Shown here: positions 38,958-47,268 of the stretch, piece after piece
How positions within the stretch are numbered: the first letter of the stretch is position 1
Layout of the letters: each line of letters begins with the position of its first letter
NCBI GenBank assembly: GCA_900635495.1
Contig: LR134136.1
Location: forward strand, 1,984,001 to 2,048,000
Source: Atlantibacter hermannii
GTDB lineage: Bacteria > Pseudomonadota > Gammaproteobacteria > Enterobacterales > Enterobacteriaceae
Length of the DNA stretch: 64,000 nucleotides
Direction: 5' to 3'
Position numbers and translations under genes: made by a program
Notes under the pieces: generated by a model
Database searches by the model: none
The model's input: only the letters and a program-made list of their open reading frames with translations
Told to the model about the DNA's origin: nothing

Positions 38958-39820
38958 ATTAAGCAGCTATGTGTGGGACGGCTGCGCGGCGTCGGGGATG
39001 AAGCTGTCCAGCGTGGCCATCATGGCACGCCTGGCCGATTTCAGCAGTGACGAGGGCGTGTGCTGGCCTTCGATAGAGACCATTGCGCGCCAGCTCGGTG
39101 CCGGGCCAAGCACTGTCCGCACGGCGATCGCGAAGCTGGAGAAGGACGGCTGGCTGTCACGCACCCAGCGCCGCCAGGGGCAACCGCAACGCCTCAAATA
39201 TTTACCAGCTTAATGTAGCAAAGCTTCAGGCGGCCGCATTGTCTCACCTGTCAGATTCTGACACGTCAAAATCTGACGCATCAAAATCTGACCCGTCAAA
39301 ATTTGAGGCATCAAAATTCAGCAAAAACGGCGGTTTTGACCCGTCAGAATCTGGCGGGGATCCGTCAGTAAATTCAAAACATGATCCATCAGATAAAAAA
39401 CCTTCCTGTCAGGTTGCTGAGCAACCCGACCCTGCAGTGGTCATCACTGACCAGGCGAAACAGGTTTTATCTCACCTGAACAAGACCACCGGATCCCGGT
39501 ACCAGGTCTGCAAATCATCTCTGGAAAACATCCGTGCCCGCCTGGCGGAAGGGTTTACACCTGAAGAACTGGTACTGGTGGTGGATTACAGCGTCGAGAA
39601 GTGGGGCTCAGATCTGAAAATGGCCGAGTACCTGCGCCCGTCAACGCTCTTCCTGCCGGGTAAGTTCCCGGGCTATCTGCAGTCGGCGAGCAAGTGGGAT
39701 TCCGCCGGACGCCCGGCACGCGATACATGGGGCCAGCGCAGCAAGCTTCCTGATTCAGCGGTGTTCCGTTCGAGTCACCAGGACGTGGCGTACACCATTC
39801 CGGAGGGGTTTCGCGGATGA
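38947..39820 (+). CDS. Phage replication initiation protein (lambda O-like role), one frameshift
   Basis: The N-terminal winged helix (SSVAIMARLADFSSDEGVCW, STVRTAIAKLEKDGWLSR) is separated from the C-terminal domain by one extra G near 39178. Corrected, the chain of about 290 residues contains a low-complexity linker SKSDASKSDPSKFEASKFSK encoded by the iterons. A conserved phage C-terminal domain follows (VLSHLNKTTGSRYQVCKSSL ... RPSTLFLPGKFPGYLQSASK). The iterons inside the gene are the probable origin. No helicase or DnaC-like P gene follows, so it presumably recruits host factors by another route. Confidence 0.8.
39248..39357. repeat. Iterons inside the replication gene, candidate phage origin
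   Basis: Four tandem 15-base units begin at 39265, 39280, 39295 and 39310: GTCAAAATCTGACGC, ATCAAAATCTGACCC, GTCAAAATTTGAGGC, ATCAAAATTCAGCAA. A related dyad GTCAGATTCTGAC lies just before them (39250-39262) and GTCAGAATCTGGCGG just after (39343-39357). Because 15 is a multiple of three they are read in frame as repeated SK(S/F)xx. The layout is that of the lambda origin inside gene O. Confidence 0.8.
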
Positions 39821-40264
39821 GCATCGCATCGAAAGTTTTGCAGTATGTCATTGAGAACCCGGGCTGCAATTATCGCGATATTGCCAAAGCCATGCCGGGA
39901 ACCAACACCAGCACTATCAATCGCTGTCTTGGCCGTTTTTATGAGGAGGGGAAGTTACGCCGGGATTTTCAGGAATCGACGCTGACTTACTACCCGTCTA
40001 ACCAAACCCTGGCAGAAACGCTTTCAGAGGAAGACCTCCGGACCCTGACCGGGCTGGAAAACCGGGCGCAGCAGCTGGAAGCGCAGGGACTTTATTTCCG
40101 CGCCGCATCGGTCTGGCTTAAAGCGTTTGATATGGCGATTAGTAGTACAGATCGGAATCGTTATGTTTCGCGCCGGGGCCTTGTGCCTCAGGCATGCAGG
40201 AAATTTCATGACACCGGAAGGGCGGTGTTATCTCGCTGGCCGTTATGTAGGAGAGGAAAAATGA
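39817..40264 (+). CDS. PerC-family regulator, prophage, one frameshift
   Basis: The N-terminus MSIASKVLQYVIENPGCNYR with GTNTSTINRCLGRFYEEGKL is a winged helix. The middle LENRAQQLEAQGLYFRAASV is the PerC signature. An extra C near 40178 moves the reading into the downstream dam frame; corrected, it continues GLCLRHAGNFMTPEGRCYLA and ends YVGEEK with a TGA overlapping the dam start. About 148 residues. Phage PerC-like proteins can affect host virulence regulons; no target can be inferred here. Confidence 0.72.
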
Positions 40265-41083
40265 TGAAAAAAGCCTGGCAGCGCCCGTTTTTAAAGTGGG
40301 CGGGTGGGAAATACTCGCTGCTCAGCGTGCTCGATGAATTAATCCCGTCAGGTAGACGCCTCATTGAGCCGTTTGTTGGTGGCGGATCGGTGTTTCTGAA
40401 TTCGGATAAGCACACCAGCTTCCTCCTGGCTGATGTGAACACTGACCTGATCTACCTCTATCAGATGCTAGCGGTAGTGCCTGAAAAAGTTACGGCTGAA
40501 GCACGTTTGTTGTTTGCGTCGCTCAATACGGAAGAGGGGTATCTGGCAGTCCGTGACGATTTCAATGCCCAGCGCCTCGCTGGTCCGGAGCGCGCCGCCG
40601 CTTCCTGTTTCTTAACCGCCACTGCTTTAATGGCCTGATCCGCTACAACCGCGCCAGTGAATTCAATGTTGGGTGGGGTAAATATTCGGCTCCGTATTTC
40701 CCTGAGGAAGAGATCGAGGCGTTCGCATCGATGGCGCATAACTGCGTTTTCCTGAACGCAGGGTACCGCCGGACACTGGCGCTGGCAGGCGAGGGCGATG
40801 TGATTTATTGCGATCCGCCATACGAGCCGATGCCCGGCACCGCCGGTTTCACTAGTTATGCCGCTGGTGGCTTTTCGTGGAATGAACAGGAGACGCTGGC
40901 GGAAATCTGTGTGGCCGCCCACCAGCGCGGCGCCAGAGTGGTGATCAGCAACTCAACAGCGCCCCGCATCATCGAACTTTACGCACAGCACGGCTTCACG
41001 CTGCACGAAGTGAGCGCCGGCGCTCCATATCAAGCAAGGGCAGCACCCGCGAAACAGCAAAAGACATTGTGGCAATTCTTTGA
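40261..41083 (+). CDS. dam: Phage DNA adenine methyltransferase (Dam type), two frameshifts
   Basis: The N-terminal AdoMet motif FLKWAGGKYSLLSVLDELIP with IEPFVGGGSVFLNS and the catalytic DPPY in VIYCDPPYEPMPGTAGFTSY identify a Dam-type (GATC) adenine methylase. A lost C near 40602 (ERAARFLFLNRHCFNGL after repair) and a lost base near 41015 break the frame; the repaired end is SARRSISSKGSTRETAKDIV. About 274 residues. It may protect phage DNA from host restriction or affect GATC-dependent regulation. Target specificity is inferred from family only. Confidence 0.85.
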
Positions 41084-41092
41084 GGGCAAACA

Positions 41093-41423
41093 GTGGAAAC
41101 GATAAAGAAGTTAACAGCCCGCCAGCAGGAGGTTTTAGACCTTGTGGCTGATTACATCGCTGATCATGGCTTCCCGCCAACGATTTACGAACTGTCAGGG
41201 CTGATGGGGCTGCCGTTCTCCCAATGCGGCTAATGACCACCTCCGCGCGCTACAGCGTAAAGGCGCAATCACAATTACCCCGGGCGTCTCCCGGGGCATC
41301 ACAATCACCGGCCAGAGCGTAGAGGATGAGGCAATCGCCCTGATCCGCGCGCTACTTAATGGCGACGACCAGGCGCGAGAGAACGCGATCGCCTTTCTCG
41401 AAATGCGTGGGGTCGAGCTATGA
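41093..41423 (+). CDS. Stand-alone LexA-type DNA-binding domain protein, one frameshift
   Basis: GTG at 41093 begins METIKKLTARQQEVLDLVAD, closely matching the LexA N-terminal domain (LTxRQQEVxDLI), followed by YIADHGFPPTIYELSGLMGL. An extra C near 41211 is needed to read RSPNAANDHLRALQRKGAIT, the LexA recognition-helix pattern. The rest (ITPGVSRGITITGQSVEDE ... FLEMRGVEL) lacks the S24 protease domain. About 109 residues; the stop overlaps the rusA ATG. It might bind SOS boxes without being cleavable. Confidence 0.75.
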
Positions 41424-41818
41424 AGCTGACCCTGCATTCCCGCCCAGCGTGAACACCTACTGGCGCGCCCCGAATAAAGGGCCGCTGGCTGGTCGGCACC
41501 TGGTCAGTGCTGCCGGGCGTAAATATCAAAGCGAAGCCTGCGCGGCGATTGTCGAGCAGCTGCGCCGCCTGCCGAAGCCATCAACCACGCCAGCGGCGGT
41601 CGCAATAACTCTTTTCCCGCCAGATCAGCGCCGTCGCGATCTGGACAACTACAACAAGGCGCTGTTTGACGCGCTGACGCATGCGGGCGTCTGGGAGGAC
41701 GACAGCCAGGTAAAACGCATGGCTGGTGGAGTGGGGGCCAGTGGTACCGAAGGGCAAGGTCGAGATAACCATCACGCCATTCAGTCAGGGGATGGATATA
41801 TGTCCAGCTGTGGGTTGA
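41420..41818 (+). CDS. rusA: Holliday-junction resolvase RusA, two frameshifts
   Basis: The repaired start MKLTLPFPPSVNTYWRAPNK needs one C near 41434, and an extra G near 41722 must be removed to read MLVEWGPVVPKGKVEITITP. The catalytic Asp cluster QRRRDLDNYNKALFDALTHA and EDDSQVKRM are the RusA signature. About 132 residues. RusA cuts four-way junctions during phage recombination or replication. Confidence 0.86.
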
Positions 41819-41902
41819 AAGAAAAGCGATATGGCAGTAATGTCAAAAAGTGCAAGCGAAGCGGGCGTGCAGGCCTCTCGCAATACAATCAGTGGAGACA
41901 AT

Positions 41903-42795
41903 ATGACTAACCAAGTTATGGGCTTTGCTACGCCCAAAGATAGCGTTATTGCTGTATCCGCAAATCAGTCGAACATTTCCGTTCCGGCTATCACCTACCG
42001 TAACCAGCGAGTAATTACCACCGAGCATCTGGCGCTTGGCTATGGCACTTTACCGATCAGAATTCAGCAGAATCATATCCGCAACGAGAGTCGTTTCATT
42101 GAAGGCAAGCACTACTTCCGCGTTACGGGCGACGAGTTAAAATCGTTCCGACTATCTTTTAGCGAGTCGGTTAATAAACATACATCCGTTCTCATTCTGT
42201 GGACTGAACGGGGGGCTCCCGCCATGCAAAAATGCTTGAGACCGATCAGGCGTGGGATTTTTACGAGGAGCTGGAGGAGCATTATTTCCGGAAGCGTGAA
42301 CCGCAGGGCGTTCCGGTAATCCCCAACTTTTCCGATCCAGCGCAGGCCGCCCGCGCCTGGGCTGATGAGTTTGAGGCACGGCAGCGCGCCGAAGCTGTTA
42401 CCCACCAACAGGCCGAATACATTGACCAACTCGAAAATCTGTTTATTGATGGCCTCACGCCTGTTCAGTTCTGCAAGCGCCTGAATGGCGTCAACATCTC
42501 CAAAGTTAATGCATGGCTGAAGTCAGCTAACTGGCTGTACGATGACAATCCCGACGGCAAAACCGCTCACTGGCGTGTGCGATCCTATGCCCGTGATAAA
42601 TACCTCACAGAGAAAACAAGCAAGATCATGCCAAATGAATCGGTAAGCTTCACAAGCTTTCAACCGATACTCCTTCGTTCTGGCGCTGTATGGCTTTACC
42701 GAAAATACCTTCAGAGGTGCTTGCCCATGAAACAAACATGGAACGGTGAGTTTACCCACGATAAAGCCCTGGCGGCAGGTGGTGATCATGAGTAA
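41903..42795 (+). CDS. Phage antirepressor-type protein (ORF6N and C-terminal KilAC-like domains), one frameshift
   Basis: I start at MTNQVMGFATPKDSVIAVSA, which has GGAGA upstream. Residues about 25-110 form an ORF6N-like domain (VITTEHLALGYGTLPIRIQQ, NESRFIEGKHYFRVTGDELK). A lost base near 42215 separates it from the C-terminal part with EYIDQLENLFIDGLTPVQFC and NAWLKSANWLYDD, which resembles Ant C-terminal modules. The repaired length is about 297. Such proteins counter phage repressors or regulate late stages; the target is not known. Confidence 0.72.
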
Positions 42796-43057
42796 CCAGC
42801 GTAAAGCGAATCTTTTTGGTTGCTCATCGGTTCACAAAGCACCCGGCAAAAAATCAGGTGCCATGAACGCCCTGAGCGTTGAGCAGTTTTTGGATCTTGA
42901 TGAAGTTAAGCAGCATGTCTTATCGCATCCTGATTCTGTAACCCGCCGGTATGGAGAGGTTTTTATTTCGCGTGATCTGGCACTTCGTTACCTCCACTTA
43001 TGCGGAAATAAACGCCTGAAAAAGGAGTTCCGTAAAGCAGTCGGGAGCGTGGCATGA
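42788..43057 (+). CDS. Prophage protein of unknown function (89 aa)
   Basis: MSNQRKANLFGCSSVHKAPG, then SVEQFLDLDEVKQHVLSHPD and FISRDLALRYLHLCGNKRL. It overlaps both neighbours (GATCATGAGTAA at the start, GCATGAG at the end), which supports it as a real operon member. No recognised family. Confidence 0.65.
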   Translation: MSNQRKANLFGCSSVHKAPGKKSGAMNALSVEQFLDLDEVKQHVLSHPDSVTRRYGEVFISRDLALRYLHLCGNKRLKKEFRKAVGSVA

Positions 43058-44043
43058 GGGCGCTGCTTAATCCTGTGGTTGTACGTGAGTTGGGTGTGGT
43101 TATGTTCCGACCAGGGCAGGATCTGCTGCCGCATTTCTGCCGCGGTCGTATCCTGCTGGAGAACGAACCGGATCGCCTGGCTGACCTGCCGACAGGTGAA
43201 ATCCCGGCGGCGCGCCAGCCACTGGCTGAAGACCCGGAGATGATGCCTGTATTCGAACACCCAGAAGTAATACTGCGTGCTGGTGGACTGACAAGCCTGG
43301 AAGCCTGGCTGCTGCGCGAAACCGGATGCCAGTATCCCCACGCCACCTATCACCACCGCGAAATGGTGACCATGCGCCACGCCCCAGGCGCGCTGCGTCT
43401 GTGCTGGTCCTGCGATAACAAAGTGCGGGAGCATTTTACTGACGAACTGGCGGGCATTGCGCGGGCAAACCTGGTAGCCTGGGTATTGTCGGTGGTTCGG
43501 CGCGGACTGGGATTCGATGATTCCCACGCGGTGACCCTGCCGGAGCTGTGCTGGTGGCTTACATTCAACAAGCTGGCACACGTGATCCCTGAGTCAGTCG
43601 CACGTAAGGCGCTGCAAATGCCGAAACAGGTTATCCAGTCGGTAACCCGTGAAGCGGACATTATGCCGTCGGTACCGGCCACCAGCATGGTGGAAGAAGC
43701 AGTAAAACAGGTGCTGGAGCTGAAGGTTAACCCGGAGACGCCGGAGTCGTTCATGTTGCGACCGAAGCGCCGCCGCTGGCAGAACGAGAAGTACACCCGC
43801 TGGGTGAAGTCGCAGCCGTGCGCGTGCTGCGGCAAAACAGCAGACGATCCCCACCACCTGATCGGATACGGCCAGGGCGGAATGGGGACCAAAGCCCATG
43901 ACTTATTCGTGTTGCCTTTGTGCAGAACGCACCACGATGAACTTCATGCGGATGTAGGGGCATTTGAAGCCAAATACGGCACGCAGCCAGAGCTGCTGCT
44001 GAAAACATTAGACCGGGCGCTGGCCATAGGTGCGCTGGCGTAA
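43054..44043 (+). CDS. DUF968 phage protein with C-terminal HNH-like zinc region
   Basis: The 329-residue protein has the DUF968 plan. The N-terminal part includes ALRLCWSCDNKVREHF. The C-terminal region is RWVKSQPCACCGKTADDPHH, LIGYGQGGMGTKAHD and PLCRTHHDELHADVGAFE, an arrangement of CxxC and His pairs like HNH-type nucleases and recombination proteins of the lambda Nin region. A role in phage recombination is a reasonable inference. It lies directly before Q. Confidence 0.8.
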   Translation: MRALLNPVVVRELGVVMFRPGQDLLPHFCRGRILLENEPDRLADLPTGEIPAARQPLAEDPEMMPVFEHPEVILRAGGLTSLEAWLLRETGCQYPHATYHHREMVTMRHAPGALRLCWSCDNKVREHFTDELAGIARANLVAWVLSVVRRGLGFDDSHAVTLPELCWWLTFNKLAHVIPESVARKALQMPKQVIQSVTREADIMPSVPATSMVEEAVKQVLELKVNPETPESFMLRPKRRRWQNEKYTRWVKSQPCACCGKTADDPHHLIGYGQGGMGTKAHDLFVLPLCRTHHDELHADVGAFEAKYGTQPELLLKTLDRALAIGALA

Positions 44044-44058
44044 TTAGTGGAGATATTA

Positions 44059-44402
44059 ATGAACGACATTTACGAAGTAATGGACCGCTGGGGGCATGGG
44101 CAGCATCAGATAACAGTGGTGTTGACTGGCAGCCTATTGCAGCTGGCTTCAAGGGCTTGTTACCACATGGAAAGAAATCACGTCCTCAGTGCAATGATGA
44201 CGAAGGCATTATGATTGATGGCTGCGTGGCTCGAATCAGAAAGTACAAGCCCGAGGAATATGAACTCGTTATCGCACACTTCGTGATTGGAATTTCATTA
44301 CGTACCATTGCAAAAAAGAGAAAATGCTCGGATGGAACCATAAGAAAAGAGTTACAGACAGCGATGGGATTTATTGAGGGAGTTTGGAGCGTTTTAAAGT
44401 AG
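44059..44402 (+). CDS. Q: Late antiterminator Q, one frameshift
   Basis: ATG at 44059 (AGTGGAGAT upstream) begins MNDIYEVMDRWGAWAASDNS after adding one G to the G-run near 44093. The C-terminal part, EYELVIAHFVIGISLRTIAK and CSDGTIRKELQTAMGFIEG, matches the phage antitermination Q family. About 114 residues. Q should load at the late promoter and allow transcription of lysis, head and tail genes. The late promoter is displaced by about 2 kb from Q because an accessory cassette lies between. Confidence 0.83.
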
Positions 44403-44410
44403 AATTAATA

Positions 44411-44445
44411 AAGGTAGCGACTACAGGTCACTACCTTTGTTTTTG
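44411..44445. terminator. Hairpin after Q
   Basis: AAGGTAG pairs with CTACCTT, followed by TGTTTTTG. It lies just after the Q stop and overlaps the end of the opposite-strand membrane-protein gene, so it may serve both. Confidence 0.7.
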
Positions 44446-44970
44446 TTTAAGGAGAATTCTAATATTAATTCTAATGATAAATAAACAATGTAATAAAAAG
44501 CAAACAGTTAATATTGCAAGCCAAACGCAAAATAAGCAAGCATAAAGATTAGTAGATAGCCCAAGTGTGAACTGGGCTATAGCAGTAGTTAAAGACAAAA
44601 TGATAGAAGTGTTTATGAATGAAGACAAATTGTCTAAAGGTTTAAAAAGATCACTGTCATTAATATTTTCCTCATCAATATCATGAGCCATACTGTAAGC
44701 ATTGCGATATTCTGGCGTGGAAAAAACTTTATCTCTCAGGTTTACTATTACAAATGTATGCAAGCTGAGCAAGAAAGAGCCTACTGAAATAAAACCAGAA
44801 AACAAATAGCCTCTTAAATTTTTATGATGGAATTCAAAAAACTTTGTGCTAACCTCAGGTGAGTTTCTATATAAGAAAATTAGGCCTGTTAAACATAGAC
44901 CTGAGCATATAGTCAGCATTAAATACTGAACTAGAATTTTTTGTCTTGAAATCCAATCAATTAAAAACAT
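44431..44970 (-). CDS. Four-helix membrane protein of an AT-rich prophage cassette
   Basis: I start at ATG 44970 (MFLIDWISRQKILVQYLMLT), inside the end of the upstream gene (14-base overlap), so the pair is translationally coupled. Four membrane helices are visible, near residues 12-34, 46-70, 110-134 and 138-162. The loop between helices 2 and 3 is acidic (DIDEENINDSDLF), and the tail is basic (LLKQKQR). It has 179 residues and is AT-rich compared with the surrounding phage genes. No family is recognised with certainty. A soluble protein plus a small four-helix protein resembles RexA/RexB or KwaB/KwaA. Exclusion function is inferred only. Confidence 0.75.
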   Translation of the reverse strand: MFLIDWISRQKILVQYLMLTICSGLCLTGLIFLYRNSPEVSTKFFEFHHKNLRGYLFSGFISVGSFLLSLHTFVIVNLRDKVFSTPEYRNAYSMAHDIDEENINDSDLFKPLDNLSSFINTSIILSLTTAIAQFTLGLSTNLYACLFCVWLAILTVCFLLHCLFIIRINIRILLKQKQR

Positions 44971-45883
44971 TTTTGTTTTTTCCGTTAACCATCTCATCCT
45001 TAATTATATCAAAAATTCTGTTAGTCACATAATTATCGTCTGTGACTCCATCTGCCATTTCGGCGATAACATCAAAGTCATAAGTTTCAAAGAATGCTGG
45101 ACAATTCATAAAATCCACAATTTTTTCGACGTTTGAATGGTCAGTAGCAATGACTTTTGCTTTAACAATTCCATTCAAGCTTTTATAGGCGTCAGACAAA
45201 CCTTGAGTGAGTGCATTGACTTTTTTTCTGTCTGATGGGTCGATATTGAAATCAACCACGGTTGAGTTTGAAAAAGCCTCAAGCGGTGTCAATGGACCAC
45301 CTTTGAAATCGATATAGTCGAATTTGAAAGTGGCATGTTTAATTTCTTTGAATTCACGAAGTATTGCTGATATATCTTTTTTATTTGTAATTAAACTAAA
45401 TCCAATACGATCTTTATATTTTTTATTAATCTCAGTTATAAGCTTCTTAGCTGGTTTTTCACCGAGGGCTGCAATTTCTTTTTCGCACTGTAAGCGAATG
45501 AACTCGTTACTTACAGTTTGCAAATGTGTAAAAAGGCCATTTAATGAACATGACCCATGATGGTACATATACAATCCATTTAATGACTGTTTTTTTATGC
45601 AGAAAAAATTAAAGCTAGCAAGCTTATCACCGCCAATCAACTCTTCAACCTTGAGCTTAAACTTTCCATTTGCGATACTTGATTTACAGTTTTTTTTCTG
45701 GTTTCTAAACGTTACAACTAAGCCGTAATAAAAACCATTGCTTTCAGATATTAATATTTGGCGAGTATAATCCATACGGTTATGAATGCGCGTTGAAGAT
45801 TTGATAAGAGCATTCATAACATCTGTGCTGTCAACGTTTTGGTTATTATTAGTGATAGAGAAACCTAAGCTTTTAACCTTCAT
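44957..45883 (-). CDS. Soluble protein of the AT-rich prophage cassette, possible RexA/KwaB-like
   Basis: I start at ATG 45883 (MKVKSLGFSITNNNQNVDST), with AGGATTGCAA in front. About 308 residues, no membrane helix or signal peptide, rich in Lys, Asn, Asp and Ile. A beta-rich N-terminal half (GFYYGLVVTFRNQKKNCKSS, GLYMYHHGSCSLNGLF) is followed by KATFKF-like strands and a helical C-terminus (ADGVTDDNYVTNRIFDIIKD). I recognise no catalytic motif. It is read opposite to the late operon, so it can be expressed in the lysogen, as superinfection-exclusion genes are. Confidence 0.72.
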   Translation of the reverse strand: MKVKSLGFSITNNNQNVDSTDVMNALIKSSTRIHNRMDYTRQILISESNGFYYGLVVTFRNQKKNCKSSIANGKFKLKVEELIGGDKLASFNFFCIKKQSLNGLYMYHHGSCSLNGLFTHLQTVSNEFIRLQCEKEIAALGEKPAKKLITEINKKYKDRIGFSLITNKKDISAILREFKEIKHATFKFDYIDFKGGPLTPLEAFSNSTVVDFNIDPSDRKKVNALTQGLSDAYKSLNGIVKAKVIATDHSNVEKIVDFMNCPAFFETYDFDVIAEMADGVTDDNYVTNRIFDIIKDEMVNGKNKNVFN

Positions 45884-46094
45884 TTGCAATCCTTTAAAAA
45901 TGTCGCTAAGCCGTGAATCTATAATGATTCTATGTTAAAAATTTTAAAAAAAACACTAACGCGTACGCAAAATGCGTTGTAATGTGATAAGAGTGGTTAC
46001 AAAGGCACAGCGCTTATCCTTCTTTGATCTTCGTCAGTCCGAGCCACCCCTTTCTTTGATAGCTATAGAGTGACTGCACTGTACGGAGATAGGT
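45884..46094. promoter_or_regulatory. Promoter region upstream of the AT-rich cassette
   Basis: On the minus strand, just before the cassette, lie TTTAAAATTTTTAACA and CATTATAGATTC, a plausible weak promoter. The rest of the 211 bases leads to the small zinc-ribbon gene on the plus strand. Confidence 0.4.
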
Positions 46095-46334
46095 ATGGAT
46101 ATATGCTGTGGTTGTTCTGGATCGTTACACGAGTCGTTAAACGCTGAAGATAATGGGCAGCAATTCAAATCATGCCCTAAGTGCTCAGTAGAAGCTGGTC
46201 ATCACGTTTTCTACAAACTGGATATTTTTGGTTTTCGCGAAATGGGCGATGGGCGGCGCATTGTTCAGTCCTGGTGCCCTTCATGCCGAAGCAACCTTTC
46301 TCCTGTTTTACAACCGGCTTTCACATGCAAGTAA
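46095..46334 (+). CDS. Small zinc-ribbon-like prophage protein (79 aa)
   Basis: Cys pairs MDICCGCSGS, FKSCPKCSVEAGHHVFYK and SWCPSCRSNLSP suggest two zinc-binding knuckles. ACGGAGATAGGT precedes the ATG. It lies between the AT-rich cassette and the lysis region. No known role. Confidence 0.65.
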   Translation: MDICCGCSGSLHESLNAEDNGQQFKSCPKCSVEAGHHVFYKLDIFGFREMGDGRRIVQSWCPSCRSNLSPVLQPAFTCK

Positions 46335-46347
46335 CTTAAAAAAATTC

Positions 46348-46377
46348 TTAAGGCTCACTTAGGTGGGCCTTTTTTAT
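46348..46377 (+). terminator. Terminator, first copy of a 30-bp direct repeat
   Basis: AAGGCTCACTTAGGTGGGCCTTTTTTAT forms a short hairpin with T-run 13 bases after the zinc-ribbon gene. The same 30 bases recur exactly at 46818-46847. Confidence 0.8.
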
Positions 46378-46817
46378 ATGACGAAATAAAGGCACCCGCA
46401 GGTGCTTGTTAATCATTTTCTGGCTAAAGCGGCCAAGACTGCAGAACTGATGCAAAAAGGGCCGCTTGCGGATTTGTGATCATGTCTGCAGAGTGACTAA
46501 ATGTGAACCGTGAGAGTTGAAATCATTAATGCGGGCACTACGATTAAAGAGCATTCTTTGACAGTCATAAAAATGAAAAAATGATGGCGAATCCCCCTGA
46601 GCGGAGGGGCATTACTGGATACTCTGTAATTGCAACAGCATGCGAAGCGCTGCATCCAGTCAGCGTTTCACCGGGAGGCACCCGGCACCGTCGAGAGATG
46701 TTCTTCCTGATATGACCTGTTCGTCCGAGCAGGTCTTTTTTGCCTGTGGATCCGGCGAAAAAAGATACATGTCCTTTCCCGTCAGGGTACCGCAGCATCT
46801 GCAAAACGACATCAGCG
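46378..46817. promoter_or_regulatory. Non-coding region with candidate late promoter and hairpins
   Basis: No convincing gene. A hairpin GGCACCCGCAGGTGCTT (near 46391) starts it. TTGACA at 46558 is a consensus -35 and lies 17-18 bases before an ATGATGG. A CCCCT/AGGGG hairpin (46594-46609) follows at once. This is the expected place of the Q-dependent late promoter and its early pause or terminator. GACCTG ... CAGGTCTTTTTT (46716-46742) is another terminator. Confidence 0.5.
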
Positions 46818-46847
46818 TTAAGGCTCACTTAGGTGGGCCTTTTTTAT
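46818..46847 (+). repeat. Second copy of the 30-bp terminator repeat
   Basis: Identical to 46348-46377 and 44 bases before the holin start. The two copies bracket a 440-bp non-coding block, which could be a recombination or duplication footprint. Confidence 0.85.
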
Positions 46848-46890
46848 TTCCCCTCACTTCTGAGAGGACTCACACACAAGAGGGGGCGTA

Positions 46891-47268
46891 ATGTCCGAAC
46901 CTTTTTCCGGTACCGCAGCCGCCGGTAGCGCGCTGACCGGCGCCAGCATTTATGGACTGCTTACCGGCACTGATTACGGCGTGGTGTTCGGCGCGTTTGC
47001 CGGGGCCGTGTTCTACGTGGCCACCGCTGCCGACCTGACGATTTTCCGCCGTTCCGCGTATTTCGTCGTGTCGTATTTCGCTGGTGTCTATGGCTCCGGG
47101 CTGGTGGGTTCGTGGCTGGCGAGCATAACCGGCTATGCCGACAAACCGCTGGATGCGCTCGGCGCGGTGATTCTGTCTGCCGTAGCAATCAAGACACTGA
47201 CATTTTTCAGTGAGCAGGACCCGCTAAAGCTGCTGTCTCGGTGGCGAGGGGGAACCAATGGTAACTAA
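46891..47268 (+). CDS. Putative holin (first gene of the lysis cluster)
   Basis: 125 residues with three or four hydrophobic segments (GSALTGASIYGLLTGTDYGV, VVFGAFAGAVFYVATAADLT, YFVVSYFAGVYGSGLVGSWL, LGAVILSAVAIKTLTFF) and a basic tail (LLSRWRGGTNGN). The position before the endolysin and a second small membrane protein fits a holin that forms lesions in the inner membrane at the time of lysis. Confidence 0.8.
   Translation: MSEPFSGTAAAGSALTGASIYGLLTGTDYGVVFGAFAGAVFYVATAADLTIFRRSAYFVVSYFAGVYGSGLVGSWLASITGYADKPLDALGAVILSAVAIKTLTFFSEQDPLKLLSRWRGGTNGN

Noticed and set aside
39817..40638. A single long frame that would fuse a PerC-like regulator to a Dam methylase.
   Set aside because: The PerC end is found in another frame and stops exactly over the dam start, and the dam end is also shifted. 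A one-base insertion near 40178 explains the fusion better than a real hybrid protein.
46565..46891. Overlapping frames on both strands before the holin gene.
   Set aside because: They span hairpins and the 30-bp terminator repeat; nothing in them looks like a protein domain.
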